The notes beneath the pieces are model-generated. The model ran no database searches, had not been told where the DNA came from, and saw only the letters and a list, made by a program, of their open reading frames with translations. From contig NZ_JAJUIS010000010.1 of NCBI RefSeq assembly GCF_029267515.1, forward strand, positions 1 through 51,743: a stretch of 51,743 nucleotides of DNA, in the 5' to 3' direction. Source of the stretch: Seleniivibrio woodruffii. GTDB lineage: Bacteria > Chrysiogenota > Deferribacteres > Deferribacterales > Geovibrionaceae. The position numbers were made by a program, and so were the translations under genes. Shown in pieces: positions 23,100 to 32,619 of the stretch. Each line of letters opens with the position of its first letter. The first letter of the stretch is position 1.

Positions 23100-23103
23100 C
23101 TGA

Positions 23104-23134
23104 AAGCCCCGCAATAATATTTCTGGCGGGGCTT
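23104..23134 (+). terminator. Terminator hairpin
   Basis: AAGCCCCGC (23104-23112) pairs with GCGGGGCTT (23126-23134) across a 13-nt loop. The T-run is short (AGTTAAC), so it is a moderate terminator, at the end of the kinase transcription unit. Confidence 0.6.
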
Positions 23135-23254
23135 AGTTAACATCCTAACAATTCGCTTTGCGCTTTTTAAAGACAGCCTAAGACAAGGCTTGCTCTTTAT
23201 ATAATTATCATGTACAGTCATCCCCATACTTATAATTATTTATCGGGCGTTTGA

Positions 23255-24487
23255 GTGAAAGAAGATACTCTTATTAAACGTATTTTGCGGGAAAACAACG
23301 TCGTCACTGTCTTTCAGCCTGTGGTGAGTCTGAAAGAAATGAGAATTGTAGGGTTTGAAGCCCTCTCCAGAGGCATCTGTTCCGAAACAGGCAACATTAT
23401 CCAGCCAAGCATCATGTTTGAAATGGCGCGGGCTGAAAACTGTGACCTTGATCTGGATCGTCTCTGCCGCCGCACGGCAATGAAGTCGTATAAAACCATC
23501 CCCGACTACAATAAATATCTGCTGTTTCTGAACATCGATACCTGTGTCATCGATAAGAACGATACGGAATCGGCAAACTATACGAAAGCGCTTACAGACG
23601 AGTTCGGCATCAGCTATTCCTCCATCTCCCTTGAGATTGTGGAATCGAAGATAGAGAACAACCACAACCTCGTCAATTTTGTGGATAACTATAAAAAACT
23701 CGGTTATTACGTCTCTCTGGACGATTTCGGTGCCATGCACTCAAACATGAACCGTATCATACTTTCGAAACCCAACATTATCAAAATCGACATGGGACTG
23801 ATACGCAACATCCACGATAACTATTATCAGCAGTCAATAATCACATCCATAATAGATATTGCGAAAAAGACCGGAGCGCTCACACTTGCGGAAGGGCTTG
23901 AAAATATGGAAGATATCATGAAAAGCTATGAACTGGGCATAGACCTTTATCAGGGCTTTTTCTTCCACAGACCATGTATCGACGTAGGCAGCGCCATCGG
24001 CTTCATTCAGGACAAGATAAACTATACCGTGGGCTACGTTAAGAACAAGCTGGCGGAAAATGTCACCATCAGAAAGAACAGACACACAAACTTTGAGAAT
24101 ATAACTTCGCTCCTGAAACAGGAGGCAAAGGGAAGAAACCTTGAGGCGTTCTATAAAGCGCTTATAGCTAACATAACTTTTTTCCCTGAGATAGAGAGAA
24201 TATTCATTCTTGACAATGCGGGGATGCAGACTCTGCCTTCCGTTATGAATCCGTCCCACGAAATAAGAAAAACAAAGTCTTTCAGCATGTTTCATGAAAA
24301 CCACTCCGACCACTCACTGAAAGACTATTATTACTACTTGAAAAAACTGGATGCCGGACGATATTTTACTGACACGTTTATCTCAAGCACATCCGGAAAC
24401 ATTTTGCGAACGATGTCATGCACCCTAAACATCAGGGACGAAAATTATATTCTGTGCATAGACTTTATTGATAGTCTCAAATCCTGA
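23255..24487 (+). CDS. EAL-domain c-di-GMP phosphodiesterase with YkuI_C-like sensor, copy 1
   Basis: A 410-residue protein from GTG (no strong ribosome site). The EAL domain covers about 10-255: FEALSRG (signature), LFLNIDT, EIVESKIE, LDDFGAMHS, IIKIDMG, AEGLENM and YQGFFFHRP. The metal-binding Asp pair and catalytic residues are present, so it should hydrolyse c-di-GMP to pGpG. The C-terminal about 140 residues resemble the YkuI_C/Cache-type domain attached to EAL in Bacillus YkuI (HSLKDYYYYLKKLDAGRYFT). No membrane segment is seen. It is a tandem paralogue of the next gene. Confidence 0.82.
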   Translation: MKEDTLIKRILRENNVVTVFQPVVSLKEMRIVGFEALSRGICSETGNIIQPSIMFEMARAENCDLDLDRLCRRTAMKSYKTIPDYNKYLLFLNIDTCVIDKNDTESANYTKALTDEFGISYSSISLEIVESKIENNHNLVNFVDNYKKLGYYVSLDDFGAMHSNMNRIILSKPNIIKIDMGLIRNIHDNYYQQSIITSIIDIAKKTGALTLAEGLENMEDIMKSYELGIDLYQGFFFHRPCIDVGSAIGFIQDKINYTVGYVKNKLAENVTIRKNRHTNFENITSLLKQEAKGRNLEAFYKALIANITFFPEIERIFILDNAGMQTLPSVMNPSHEIRKTKSFSMFHENHSDHSLKDYYYYLKKLDAGRYFTDTFISSTSGNILRTMSCTLNIRDENYILCIDFIDSLKS

Positions 24488-24504
24488 GAACTGCGGAGAT
24501 TTTT

Positions 24505-25746
24505 TTGGAAAACATCGGTTTTGACATTGCTGAAATTGTAGAAAAAGAACTTATACGGATTGAGTTTCAGCCTATCCTGAGCCTGAAGCTCAAAAAGGCC
24601 GTCGGCGTTGAGGCTCTTTGCAGGGGTATCAACCCCGCCGACCGTACGGTTATTTCCCCAATTACTCTCTTCAGTGAAGCTAAAAAACACAACAAAGTGC
24701 TTGAACTGGACAGGCTCTGCCGCAAAACGGCAATGAAAGAGTTCGCAAATATACGCGATCATGCAAACCTTGTTCTTTTCCTCAACTTTGACGCGTCCGT
24801 TCTGGACAACGTTATTGACGAGGACAAGTCATGGACGAAAATATATGCCGACGAAGCCGGACTGAAATATCAGAACATCGCGGTCGAGATACTTGAATCG
24901 AAAATAGAGAACAACGCCAAGCTGGAAGCCATAACGGAGAAATTCTCTGCGCTTGGCATGTTCGTGGTTCTGGACGACTTCGGCGCGCTCCACTCGAACC
25001 TCAACAGGCTTGTAATATCAAAACCGGACATCATCAAAATAGACAGAAGCCTGATCCACAACGTAAGCCAGAGCTATTATCAGCAATCAATCATAAAATC
25101 CATCATAGACCTCGGAAAGAAAATCGGTTCACTGACCCTCGCCGAAGGCGTAGAGTCCAAAGAAGACGTAATGAAATGCCATGAGCTTGGCGCAGACCTG
25201 TTTCAGGGGTTCTTCTTCTCAAAACCTAAAAGCATCAGCGATCTTCAGGACTTCTGCTGCCGGTCAATGATGGACGGGCTGTCTTATGAAATTAAAGACT
25301 ACATGGCTGTGAACCTAGAACAGAAGCGCTTTCAGCACGCAAATTTCGAAAGTATCCTCAACAGGATGCTGGACGAAGTTGTCAACACCGGATCGGAAGA
25401 TTTCAGGCATGTATCCGAAGATTTCATCAGAACGCATAAAGACATAGAATGTGTCTACTTCCTTGATGAAGACGGGGTGCAGGTGGGAGACACGGTATGC
25501 GGATTTAACATACCGGATAACGAACACAGTCTGTTCCACCCTTCAAAAACAGGCACAGACCACTCTCTTAAAGAATACTTCTATTTCATAAACAGTCTTA
25601 ACCTTCTTTCATACTACACAGACCCTTATATTTCACTGGCAACTGGTATGCTTTGCCGAACTATGGCAAAAAGGTTTGAATCCGGAGACAGAACGTTCAT
25701 TCTCTGCATTGACTTCATCGACAGCAGAGCGTGTAACCTCCTTTAG
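24505..25746 (+). CDS. EAL-domain c-di-GMP phosphodiesterase with YkuI_C-like sensor, copy 2
   Basis: A 413-residue protein starting at TTG with GGAG 7 nt upstream. The EAL motif set is complete: VEALCRG, FLNFDAS, EILESKIE, LDDFGALHS, IIKIDRS, AEGVESKE and FQGFFFSKP. The C-terminal sensor-like domain contains HSLKEYFYFINSLNLLSYYT. It starts 17 nt after copy 1 and shares domain order and length, clearly a duplication. The pair probably senses different ligands through the C-terminal domains. Confidence 0.82.
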   Translation: MENIGFDIAEIVEKELIRIEFQPILSLKLKKAVGVEALCRGINPADRTVISPITLFSEAKKHNKVLELDRLCRKTAMKEFANIRDHANLVLFLNFDASVLDNVIDEDKSWTKIYADEAGLKYQNIAVEILESKIENNAKLEAITEKFSALGMFVVLDDFGALHSNLNRLVISKPDIIKIDRSLIHNVSQSYYQQSIIKSIIDLGKKIGSLTLAEGVESKEDVMKCHELGADLFQGFFFSKPKSISDLQDFCCRSMMDGLSYEIKDYMAVNLEQKRFQHANFESILNRMLDEVVNTGSEDFRHVSEDFIRTHKDIECVYFLDEDGVQVGDTVCGFNIPDNEHSLFHPSKTGTDHSLKEYFYFINSLNLLSYYTDPYISLATGMLCRTMAKRFESGDRTFILCIDFIDSRACNLL

Positions 25747-25846
25747 GCTGGATTCGCAGAAACGTAATTTAGTTCCGTCTTCGCAGGGAACACTGACCGA
25801 AGGCTGAATGAGCCCAGTCGAATAACGCGAAGACGCAACCTCATAC

Positions 25847-27235
25847 TCACAGTACGGGTCCCAGCGTCCGGCATCCGCCTTCGAATACGCGCACATAGAA
25901 CGGGCGTTTCCTGAGATCGCTAAGTGAAATGCTGTCTGACATACCTATATAGTGAAGCGTAAGATTGCGCACTTCTTCCGCAAAATCCGCCGAATACACC
26001 ATCAGATTAAGCTCGAAATTAAGCCTGAAACTCCGTGTGTCCATGTTTGCCGAACCGACAGTAGTCCATATGCCGTCAACGGTGATTATTTTTGCATGAA
26101 CCATCTTGTCCTTGGCTTCGTAAATAACAACTCCCGCCTCAATAAGCTCCTCGTAATATGACCTGCCTGCGGCGGCGATAATTGGATGGTTGTTTCTGCC
26201 GGGAACGACTATTCGCACCTTTATTCCCTGTTTGGAGATATTTTTCAGCACCTCCATCATAGGCTGGTTCGGCACAAGATAAGGAGTGATTATATCAACC
26301 GAATGTCTCGCCCTGTTCATGACGGTAAACAATGAATCATATATCATAGGCGTGCTCTGGTGTGGGCCTGACGGAATGATATGTACGGTTCTGTCGCCAC
26401 AGTCCATGGTCTTAGGCACAAGGATATTCTCCGAAATGTCCATGCCGGTGGCGAACATCCAGTCCTCAGCGAAATATCCGGAAACAGAGTTGACCGCGTT
26501 CCCCTCGAAACGAAGGTGAGCATCAGCCCATTCCTGATATTCGTGCCCGATGTTCATTCCGCCCATATACGCCACCATGCCGTCTATGACTGCTATTTTG
26601 CGGTGGTTGCGGAAATTCACGCGGGATGCGGTTCTGAACCCGAAGGGAGAGTGGAATACTGCCGTTTCAACGCCGCTTCTGCGCAGACGTTTCAGCAGTG
26701 AGCCGAATATCAGCCCCATAGAACCCCAGCCGTCCACCATGAAATAGACTTTAACGCCCGCCTGTGCCTTCTCTTCAAGCAGAGACGCAAAACGCCCGCC
26801 AACGCTGTCGTCGCGGAAAAGATAATATTCCATGAGAATGTATTTTTTCGCAGACATGATATCCGCTTCCAGAAGGTTGTATTTCTCTGCGGCGTCGCTT
26901 ATCAGGTGCAGATTGCGGCAGCGTACCGGATACATCCCCGTAACCTTTGTTATAAGCCTGCCCAGTTCACCGACATCCACTTCGCAGCGTTTGTCCTTGC
27001 ATATAGTCCTGTCCAGAAAAGGATAACGCTTCATGCGCTTTTCTACGATGTTTTTGAGTCTTGGATTACCGAAAATCAGATAAGCCAGCGCGCCCACCAC
27101 CGGAAAAAGAATGACGGCAAGCACCCACGAAAGGTTCGCCCTAGCCTCGCGTCTGCCTGACAGTATTATCATTATCAGAATGAACGACAGCAGTTCAAAA
27201 AAGTACGTCAGCAGGTTATCATAATGAATTGTCAA
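25847..27235 (-). CDS. cls: Cardiolipin synthase (phospholipase D family)
   Basis: A 462-residue protein. Two N-terminal membrane helices (about 10-27 and 35-54) are followed by two PLD HKD motifs, NHRKIAVIDG (about 218) and HAKIITVDG (about 398), each with G-rich neighbours (GGMNIG; GSANMDTRSF). It condenses two phosphatidylglycerols, or phosphatidylglycerol with another phospholipid, to cardiolipin in the inner membrane. The start overlaps the end of the radical SAM gene by 17 nt. The ATG at 27235 fits the usual length for the family. Confidence 0.9.
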   Translation of the reverse strand: MTIHYDNLLTYFFELLSFILIMIILSGRREARANLSWVLAVILFPVVGALAYLIFGNPRLKNIVEKRMKRYPFLDRTICKDKRCEVDVGELGRLITKVTGMYPVRCRNLHLISDAAEKYNLLEADIMSAKKYILMEYYLFRDDSVGGRFASLLEEKAQAGVKVYFMVDGWGSMGLIFGSLLKRLRRSGVETAVFHSPFGFRTASRVNFRNHRKIAVIDGMVAYMGGMNIGHEYQEWADAHLRFEGNAVNSVSGYFAEDWMFATGMDISENILVPKTMDCGDRTVHIIPSGPHQSTPMIYDSLFTVMNRARHSVDIITPYLVPNQPMMEVLKNISKQGIKVRIVVPGRNNHPIIAAAGRSYYEELIEAGVVIYEAKDKMVHAKIITVDGIWTTVGSANMDTRSFRLNFELNLMVYSADFAEEVRNLTLHYIGMSDSISLSDLRKRPFYVRVFEGGCRTLGPVL

Positions 27236-28142
27236 GCCTGCACCCCTGATAAATACCTTTCTCCGTCATATATTTCATCAGTTTCTGTTTAAATCCCGCT
27301 TTGCTGTTTGTCCAGAGGGGAGCTATCAGCGTATCTCCAGCGGCATCACCGACGAGCCTTGCAACAACCATATCCGGTTTCATCCGCCCTATCGCTTCCG
27401 CCAGTATATCTATGTATTCATCTTCTGTAAGCAGGTCTAAGTTACCCCTGTAGTACCAGTCGGCAAGGGGCGTGTTCTTCACAACGTGCAGATGGTGAAA
27501 CTTTATGGAGTGAACCCCAAGTTCAACGCAAAGCTCCACAGAGCGCATCATGTCCGCGCGGGTATCCCCCGGCAGACCGAAGATGATATGTGCGCAGGTC
27601 TTTATGCCATGTTCATGGGTGAGCCGAACAGCGTCGGCAAACTCTTTAGCGGTGTGCCCTCTGTTTATGACTTTCAGAGTGTTGTCGTTTGCGGACTGAA
27701 GCCCGTATTCCAGCATAACCTCATATTTCCCGTTCAGACCGGAATAGTATTGCAGTTTTTCCGCATCTATCACGTCGGGACGGGTTCCGATGTAAATTGA
27801 GACTATACCTTCGTCAACAAGGGCCTTTTCCATACGCCTGCGTATTGTTTCCATATCTGCATAAGTGTTTGAATATGATTGAAAATAAAGGATAAAAGCA
27901 TCTATCCCCTGCGCGCGTAATTTTTCTGCGCGCTCTGTCACCTGACAGGTTATGGAGTTCTCGGAAGAGATGGTAAATGAATCCACATTGCAGTAAATGC
28001 AGCCTCCCTCGCCTTTCAGCCCGTCGCGGTTTGGGCAAGTAAACCCTGCGTCAACAGATATTTTGCGCACCTTGCGCCCGTATTTGTCTTTCAGATAATC
28101 ATTTAAAGAATAAAAAAGTCTGAATTTGTCAGATTTCGTCAT
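27219..28142 (-). CDS. YhcC/YtqA-type radical SAM protein (TIGR01212)
   Basis: A 307-residue radical SAM protein with the atypical cluster motif CPNRDGLKGEGGCIYC (C-x11-C-x2-C, about 31-46). Downstream family motifs include GTRPDVID, EYGLQSAND and HIIFGLPGD. The family is widespread; E. coli YhcC is the best-known member and its substrate is not settled. AAGGG precedes the ATG. It is co-transcribed with cls by overlap, though no functional link is known. Confidence 0.88.
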   Translation of the reverse strand: MTKSDKFRLFYSLNDYLKDKYGRKVRKISVDAGFTCPNRDGLKGEGGCIYCNVDSFTISSENSITCQVTERAEKLRAQGIDAFILYFQSYSNTYADMETIRRRMEKALVDEGIVSIYIGTRPDVIDAEKLQYYSGLNGKYEVMLEYGLQSANDNTLKVINRGHTAKEFADAVRLTHEHGIKTCAHIIFGLPGDTRADMMRSVELCVELGVHSIKFHHLHVVKNTPLADWYYRGNLDLLTEDEYIDILAEAIGRMKPDMVVARLVGDAAGDTLIAPLWTNSKAGFKQKLMKYMTEKGIYQGCRLDNSL

Positions 28143-28243
28143 ATTTAACCCTTTACTTTCCGACTGGAAATATAATATATCATAAAGATATCTGATTCCA
28201 ATGATTTAATTTTAACACGGCAAATGCCTAACCCGGAGAAAAG

Positions 28244-29962
28244 ATGTCAGGTTTGCTGTCATTAAGTGTAGTTTTGGTATTTCTTGTCATTTCGCAGCTT
28301 ATCTCTGCGTTCCTTTTCACTCTTTATTTCGTAAGACAAAAGAAAAAAATGGCGGAAACCAATAAAAAACTTAAAGCGGCAAATGCACGTATACAGCAGT
28401 ACCTCAGCGGTGTGGACGCCTCGAACCTTATGTGCATAATGGACAGCACCGGCGTTATGAAATACATAAACAGGGCTTATCTCAACGCCGTGGGTTATAA
28501 TTTTGAAGAGGTTGTCGGCAACAAATATGACATTCTCACCCATCCCGACACACCCCAGAAAACATATGAAGAGATGTTCTCCACATTGCAGGAGGGGCAG
28601 ATATGGTCCGGCATGATACTCAATCAGGCAAAAGACGGGCACACGGTCTATCTTGAGACCTCTGTCGTACCCATCCGAGACGACAACAACCGCATAACCG
28701 AATATCTCTCCATACGCAAAGACCTTACGGAAGTTTACGTTCAGCAGGAACAGATCAAGAAACAGTACACAGATCCGCTCACCGGATTTCCCAACAGAAC
28801 AAGAATGAGGCTCGACCTTGAAAAGATAACTGAACCCGCACTCGCTATCATAAACATCGACTCGTTCAGCACCATAAACACCTATTACGGGCTTGAGGCC
28901 GGCGACGAAATACTTAAAGATTTCGCAAAACTGCTGAAAAGCAAACTTGACTTGTCAATGACGGCATACAGGCTCAGTGGCGATGAGTTTGCGGTGCTCG
29001 CCGACGGCATAAACGACATCAACGAGTTCAACCTAACCATAAAGCATATCATGCACGAGATAACAGAACACAGGTTTCACCATGACGGCAACGAGATACA
29101 GCTTAACCTGACATCCGGTACCGCCCTTGGACACGACAACCCCATGGTCAAGGCGGGTATGGCTATCAAACAGGCGCGGCAAAATAAAAAAACGCTCACA
29201 ACCTATTCCGAAGTGCACCAGGTTGCCGAACAGATGCGCGAAACAATACAGTACACCACTGCACTTCGCGATGCTGTGCGGCTGGACAGAGTTGTGCCGC
29301 ATTTTCAGCCCATAGCGGACACTGCCACAGGAAAGATATTCAAACACGAAGCCCTCATACGTATTCAGGACGAAAACGGCAAATTCATTCCGCCCATGTG
29401 CTTCCTTGAGCTTTCCAAACAGCTAAAACTTTACAACGACCTGTCGTCTATCATGCTCATGAAGACCATCGACAAGATAAAGGATACGGACAAACGCATC
29501 TCTTTCAACTTTGACAAAGAGGATGTTCTGAACCAGAGGATGCACAATAAACTGTTCGATGCAGTACGCAAATACGGTCTTCAGGGCAGGGTCACAATTG
29601 AAATAACCGAATCCGAAGGCATAGACAACCTCAGTGAGCTTGCGGCGTTCGTAAGCAAAGCGAAACAGGAAGGATGCCTTATAGCCATCGACGATTTCGG
29701 CACAGGCTATTCAAACTTCATGTATATCCTTTCGCTCCAGCCGGATTTCCTTAAAATAGACGGTTCCATCACCCGTCAGATACTTGAATCCAAACGCGCC
29801 CGCCTGCTCACGGAGACAATCGTCAGCATGTGCCGCAGGGCGGGGATAAAGACAATCGGCGAGTTCGTTTCATCCGAGGAAATCTACGGAACCATGAAGG
29901 AACTCGGCGTTGACTACGTTCAGGGCTATTATTTCGGCAAACCCGAAATTGAACTGCTGTAA
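28244..29962 (+). CDS. Membrane PAS-GGDEF-EAL c-di-GMP enzyme
   Basis: A 572-residue protein. An N-terminal membrane helix (about 4-27) and a coiled linker lead to a PAS domain (about 60-165). The GGDEF domain follows (about 178-315, with DPLTGFPNR) and its signature reads SGDEF (245-249) instead of GGDEF. The EAL domain (about 345-572) has HEALIRI (Glu369), FNFDKED, ITESEG, IDDFGTGYSN, KIDGS and YVQGYYFGKP. EAL residues look complete, so phosphodiesterase activity is likely. Cyclase activity is uncertain. GGAGAAAAG precedes the ATG. Confidence 0.85.
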   Translation: MSGLLSLSVVLVFLVISQLISAFLFTLYFVRQKKKMAETNKKLKAANARIQQYLSGVDASNLMCIMDSTGVMKYINRAYLNAVGYNFEEVVGNKYDILTHPDTPQKTYEEMFSTLQEGQIWSGMILNQAKDGHTVYLETSVVPIRDDNNRITEYLSIRKDLTEVYVQQEQIKKQYTDPLTGFPNRTRMRLDLEKITEPALAIINIDSFSTINTYYGLEAGDEILKDFAKLLKSKLDLSMTAYRLSGDEFAVLADGINDINEFNLTIKHIMHEITEHRFHHDGNEIQLNLTSGTALGHDNPMVKAGMAIKQARQNKKTLTTYSEVHQVAEQMRETIQYTTALRDAVRLDRVVPHFQPIADTATGKIFKHEALIRIQDENGKFIPPMCFLELSKQLKLYNDLSSIMLMKTIDKIKDTDKRISFNFDKEDVLNQRMHNKLFDAVRKYGLQGRVTIEITESEGIDNLSELAAFVSKAKQEGCLIAIDDFGTGYSNFMYILSLQPDFLKIDGSITRQILESKRARLLTETIVSMCRRAGIKTIGEFVSSEEIYGTMKELGVDYVQGYYFGKPEIELL

Positions 29963-30022
29963 TCCTTGTATTTATCCGCAAATTGCTCTAAATTGGACAC
30001 AAACATAACTCTCAGGTGACTT

Positions 30023-30205
30023 ATGATAAAACAAGAGCTTCTCGACGTTTTGGCATGTCCCAAGTGCAAACTGCCTGTCAGGGAATCCAAAGACGAAAAA
30101 TACATAGTATGCGACGCGTGCAGACTCCTTTATGAGATACGCGAGGGTATCCCTGTGATGCTCATTGACGAAGCAAAACAGGTGGAAGACACAGGCGGAT
30201 ACTGA
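30023..30205 (+). CDS. Trm112-family (UPF0434/YcaR) zinc protein
   Basis: A 60-residue protein with two CxxC knuckles (CPKC at 12-15, CDAC near 31-34) and the family features LLDVLACPKCK and GIPVMLIDEA. Trm112 proteins are zinc-bound activators of methyltransferases in eukaryotes and archaea; the bacterial role is less clear. AGGTGA precedes the ATG. It starts the long operon and its stop is 1 nt from the nnr start. Confidence 0.85.
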   Translation: MIKQELLDVLACPKCKLPVRESKDEKYIVCDACRLLYEIREGIPVMLIDEAKQVEDTGGY

Positions 30206-30206
30206 T

Positions 30207-31721
30207 ATGGAGATACTAAGCTCCTTTCAGATGAGCAAAGCCGACAGCTTCACCATCAACAACATAGGCATCCCTTCGGCGGTGCTTATGGAAAACGCGG
30301 CGGGCGCTTTCGTCCGCGTGCTTCTGGAAAAAATGCCGGAAATGACCACTGCGGCGGTTGTCTGCGGAAGCGGAAACAACGGCGGAGACGGACTGGCGGC
30401 GGCAAGACTGCTCTGTAACGCCGGAATACACACCGACGTGTTCCTCGCCTGCGACCCTGAAAAGCTCAAGGGAGACGCGCTGGTCAATCTGAACATACTC
30501 AAAAACTATCCTGTAAACATATTCGTTATAACCGACGATGAGATACCATCATTTGAAAGTTACGACGTCACTGTGGATGCTCTGTTCGGCACAGGGCTTA
30601 ACCGCCCGCTCTCAGGCTATCCCGAAGAACTGGTTCACAGCATAAACCTGTCGTCAGAATTCACAGCGTCCATGGACATTCCCAGCGGACTGTGCGGCGA
30701 CACATGGCTTGTGATAGGCACGGCGATTGATGCCGATCTCACGGTTACTTTCGCACGCCCTAAGTTTCCCCATGTTATGTACCCTGCCCGCAAACTCTGC
30801 GGCGAGGTTATCATAGTTGACATATCCATTCCCGATTTCGCGATATCAGGCTGCCATACCTATCTGCTTACGCCGGACAATCTTCCGGTTGTGACACCCA
30901 GAGAGCCGGACAGCCACAAGGGTAACTTCGGGCACGCTGTTGTCATAGGCGGAAGCCTCGGCAAATCCGGTGCCGTGCTGATGGCATCACGCGCATGTGC
31001 GGTCTGCGGAGCGGGACTTACAACTGCCGCTGTACCCAAAGCACTCATCCGCACAGCGGAGAACTCCAACCCCGAAATAATGTCCCTGCCCGTGGGCGAA
31101 GGCGATTTTTTCGCGGCGGAAGGCTCGGACAGACTTATAGACTTCCTCGAAGGGAAATCGGTTGCATCCGTCGGCATGGGCATTGGCACAAACGAAGCCA
31201 CTGCGGAATTTCTGGATAAACTTATAAGCAAAACGGAAATACCTCTGATAATAGACGCGGACGGAATAAACCTGCTGAAAAAGAAGCAGTTCAGAAAACT
31301 GGAAGGCAGATGCGCCATAACTCCCCACATAGGCGAGTTTGCGCGGCTGCTTGGAATCACAACGGATGAGGTTAACCGCGACAGGATAAACCTTGCCAGC
31401 AAGTTTGCCTGCGACAACGGAATAATCGTCGTGCTGAAAAGCGCCGACACGCTCATCGCGCTCCCAAACGGACTGGTATTCGTGGATATTTCCGGATCCC
31501 CCGCTCTCAGCAAGGGCGGCAGCGGAGACTGCCTCACAGGACTTATCACAGGCTTTGCTGCACAGGGTTACGACCTTGATTTCGCATGTATGCTCGGCAG
31601 CTTCACTCTGGGCAGAGCCGCGGAACTGGTGCTTGAAACGATGAACGAAAAAACCGTTCTTACGACTGACATAATAAACACTGTGGGACGCGTGCTGAAT
31701 GAACTGGAACAGAACGCTTGA
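30207..31721 (+). CDS. nnr: Bifunctional NAD(P)H-hydrate epimerase/dehydratase
   Basis: A 504-residue protein. The N-terminal YjeF epimerase domain (about 1-205) has GSGNNGGDGLAAARLL and DIPSGLCGDT. The C-terminal ADP-dependent dehydratase domain has HKGNFGHAVVIGG, DADGINLL, ITPHIGEFARL and SKGGSGDCLTG (the last being the catalytic Asp region). It repairs damaged NADHX/NADPHX. The ATG at 30207 is chosen as it follows the Trm112 stop; the longer reading from 30165 overlaps that gene. tsaE overlaps its 3' end by 23 nt. Confidence 0.93.
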   Translation: MEILSSFQMSKADSFTINNIGIPSAVLMENAAGAFVRVLLEKMPEMTTAAVVCGSGNNGGDGLAAARLLCNAGIHTDVFLACDPEKLKGDALVNLNILKNYPVNIFVITDDEIPSFESYDVTVDALFGTGLNRPLSGYPEELVHSINLSSEFTASMDIPSGLCGDTWLVIGTAIDADLTVTFARPKFPHVMYPARKLCGEVIIVDISIPDFAISGCHTYLLTPDNLPVVTPREPDSHKGNFGHAVVIGGSLGKSGAVLMASRACAVCGAGLTTAAVPKALIRTAENSNPEIMSLPVGEGDFFAAEGSDRLIDFLEGKSVASVGMGIGTNEATAEFLDKLISKTEIPLIIDADGINLLKKKQFRKLEGRCAITPHIGEFARLLGITTDEVNRDRINLASKFACDNGIIVVLKSADTLIALPNGLVFVDISGSPALSKGGSGDCLTGLITGFAAQGYDLDFACMLGSFTLGRAAELVLETMNEKTVLTTDIINTVGRVLNELEQNA

Positions 31722-32121
31722 GAACGAAGAGGACACCAGAAAATTTGCGGAGGAAGCGGCGGAGTTTCTGAAAGGCAGAGTGGTGCTTCTCAACGGAACC
31801 CTCGGCGCGGGCAAGACATTTTTTGTAAAGTGCATAGCGGAGCATTTCCACTGCACGGAAGCGTCAAGCCCGACGTTCACTCTGCACCAGCAATACGACG
31901 GAGACATAACTATCCGCCATTTCGACCTTTACAGGCTGAACAGCTTTCACGAACTTGAGAACATAGATTTCTGGAGCATAATCGAAAGCGGCGACACCTG
32001 TTTTGTGGAATGGGCGGAAAAATTTAATCTGCATGATGAGCTTGAAAATTATATCGAAATCAATATAACTGTATTAGACGGAACCAAAAGACAAATCACG
32101 GCGGTGACAGATTGCTTATGA
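31699..32121 (+). CDS. tsaE: tRNA threonylcarbamoyladenosine biosynthesis ATPase
   Basis: A 140-residue P-loop protein. Walker A is GTLGAGKTFF (33-42), followed by SSPTFTL (switch), HFDLYRL and CFVEWAEK. It supplies ATPase activity to the TsaB-TsaD complex making t6A37 on ANN-decoding tRNAs. It overlaps nnr by 23 nt and its stop (TGA) shares bases with the next ATG. The nnr-tsaE pairing is a common bacterial arrangement. Confidence 0.93.
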   Translation: MNWNRTLENEEDTRKFAEEAAEFLKGRVVLLNGTLGAGKTFFVKCIAEHFHCTEASSPTFTLHQQYDGDITIRHFDLYRLNSFHELENIDFWSIIESGDTCFVEWAEKFNLHDELENYIEINITVLDGTKRQITAVTDCL

Positions 32122-32348
32122 AACCTCAGATATGCCCTTATTGCGGAGAAAGAAGGCTCGAAGAGCTTGAGCCGACAGAGATAATGGTGGACAATTCTCT
32201 CTGGGTGATTCACCATTACGAATGTCAGTTCTGCACGGAAGTTTTTGACAAGATCATCCCCGAAGGCGAACTTGAATACGAAATTGACGATATTGACACT
32301 GACATATACACGGACGGAGACATGAATGAAAAAAAATTCCGCAACTGA
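32118..32348 (+). CDS. Small zinc-ribbon protein (76 aa)
   Basis: From the ATG at 32118 (ATGA overlap with tsaE). CPYC (6-9) and CQFC (about 37-40) form a zinc ribbon. The tail is very acidic (EYEIDDIDTDIYTDGD). No defined family is recognised. Its position inside a housekeeping operon suggests a conserved but minor role. Confidence 0.65.
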   Translation: MKPQICPYCGERRLEELEPTEIMVDNSLWVIHHYECQFCTEVFDKIIPEGELEYEIDDIDTDIYTDGDMNEKKFRN

Positions 32349-32598
32349 TCTCTTCAGCCACCTTTCGGATGATGAGATGCAGCGTATCGTCCTGCTCAAA
32401 AACGGGCTTGAGGATCTAAACCTCATCCTTCAGGAAATAGAAGATACATACAATAAACTTGCGGAAATAGGAATAACCGAGCAGGAGAAAAAACACCAGC
32501 GTCTCAGACTTATGACACTGGAAAAATATCTTCTCGACCTGAACGAGAAGGTCAACTCGGCTATGGGAACCACAGACAACAAATCCAGACTTTCATAA
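32326..32598 (+). CDS. Small helical/coiled-coil protein (90 aa)
   Basis: GGAG lies 6 nt before the ATG. It overlaps the preceding gene by 23 nt. The protein is helical throughout (NGLEDLNLILQEIEDTYNKL, RLMTLEKYLLDLNEKVNS) and has no motif. Function unknown. Confidence 0.6.
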   Translation: MKKNSATDLFSHLSDDEMQRIVLLKNGLEDLNLILQEIEDTYNKLAEIGITEQEKKHQRLRLMTLEKYLLDLNEKVNSAMGTTDNKSRLS

Positions 32599-32619
32599 AT
32601 ATAACGGAGACGACCCCCG

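Noticed and set aside
30987-31907. 306-aa open frame antisense to nnr and tsaE
   Set aside because: Both plus-strand genes are certain from motifs, and the antisense frame shows no recognisable protein.
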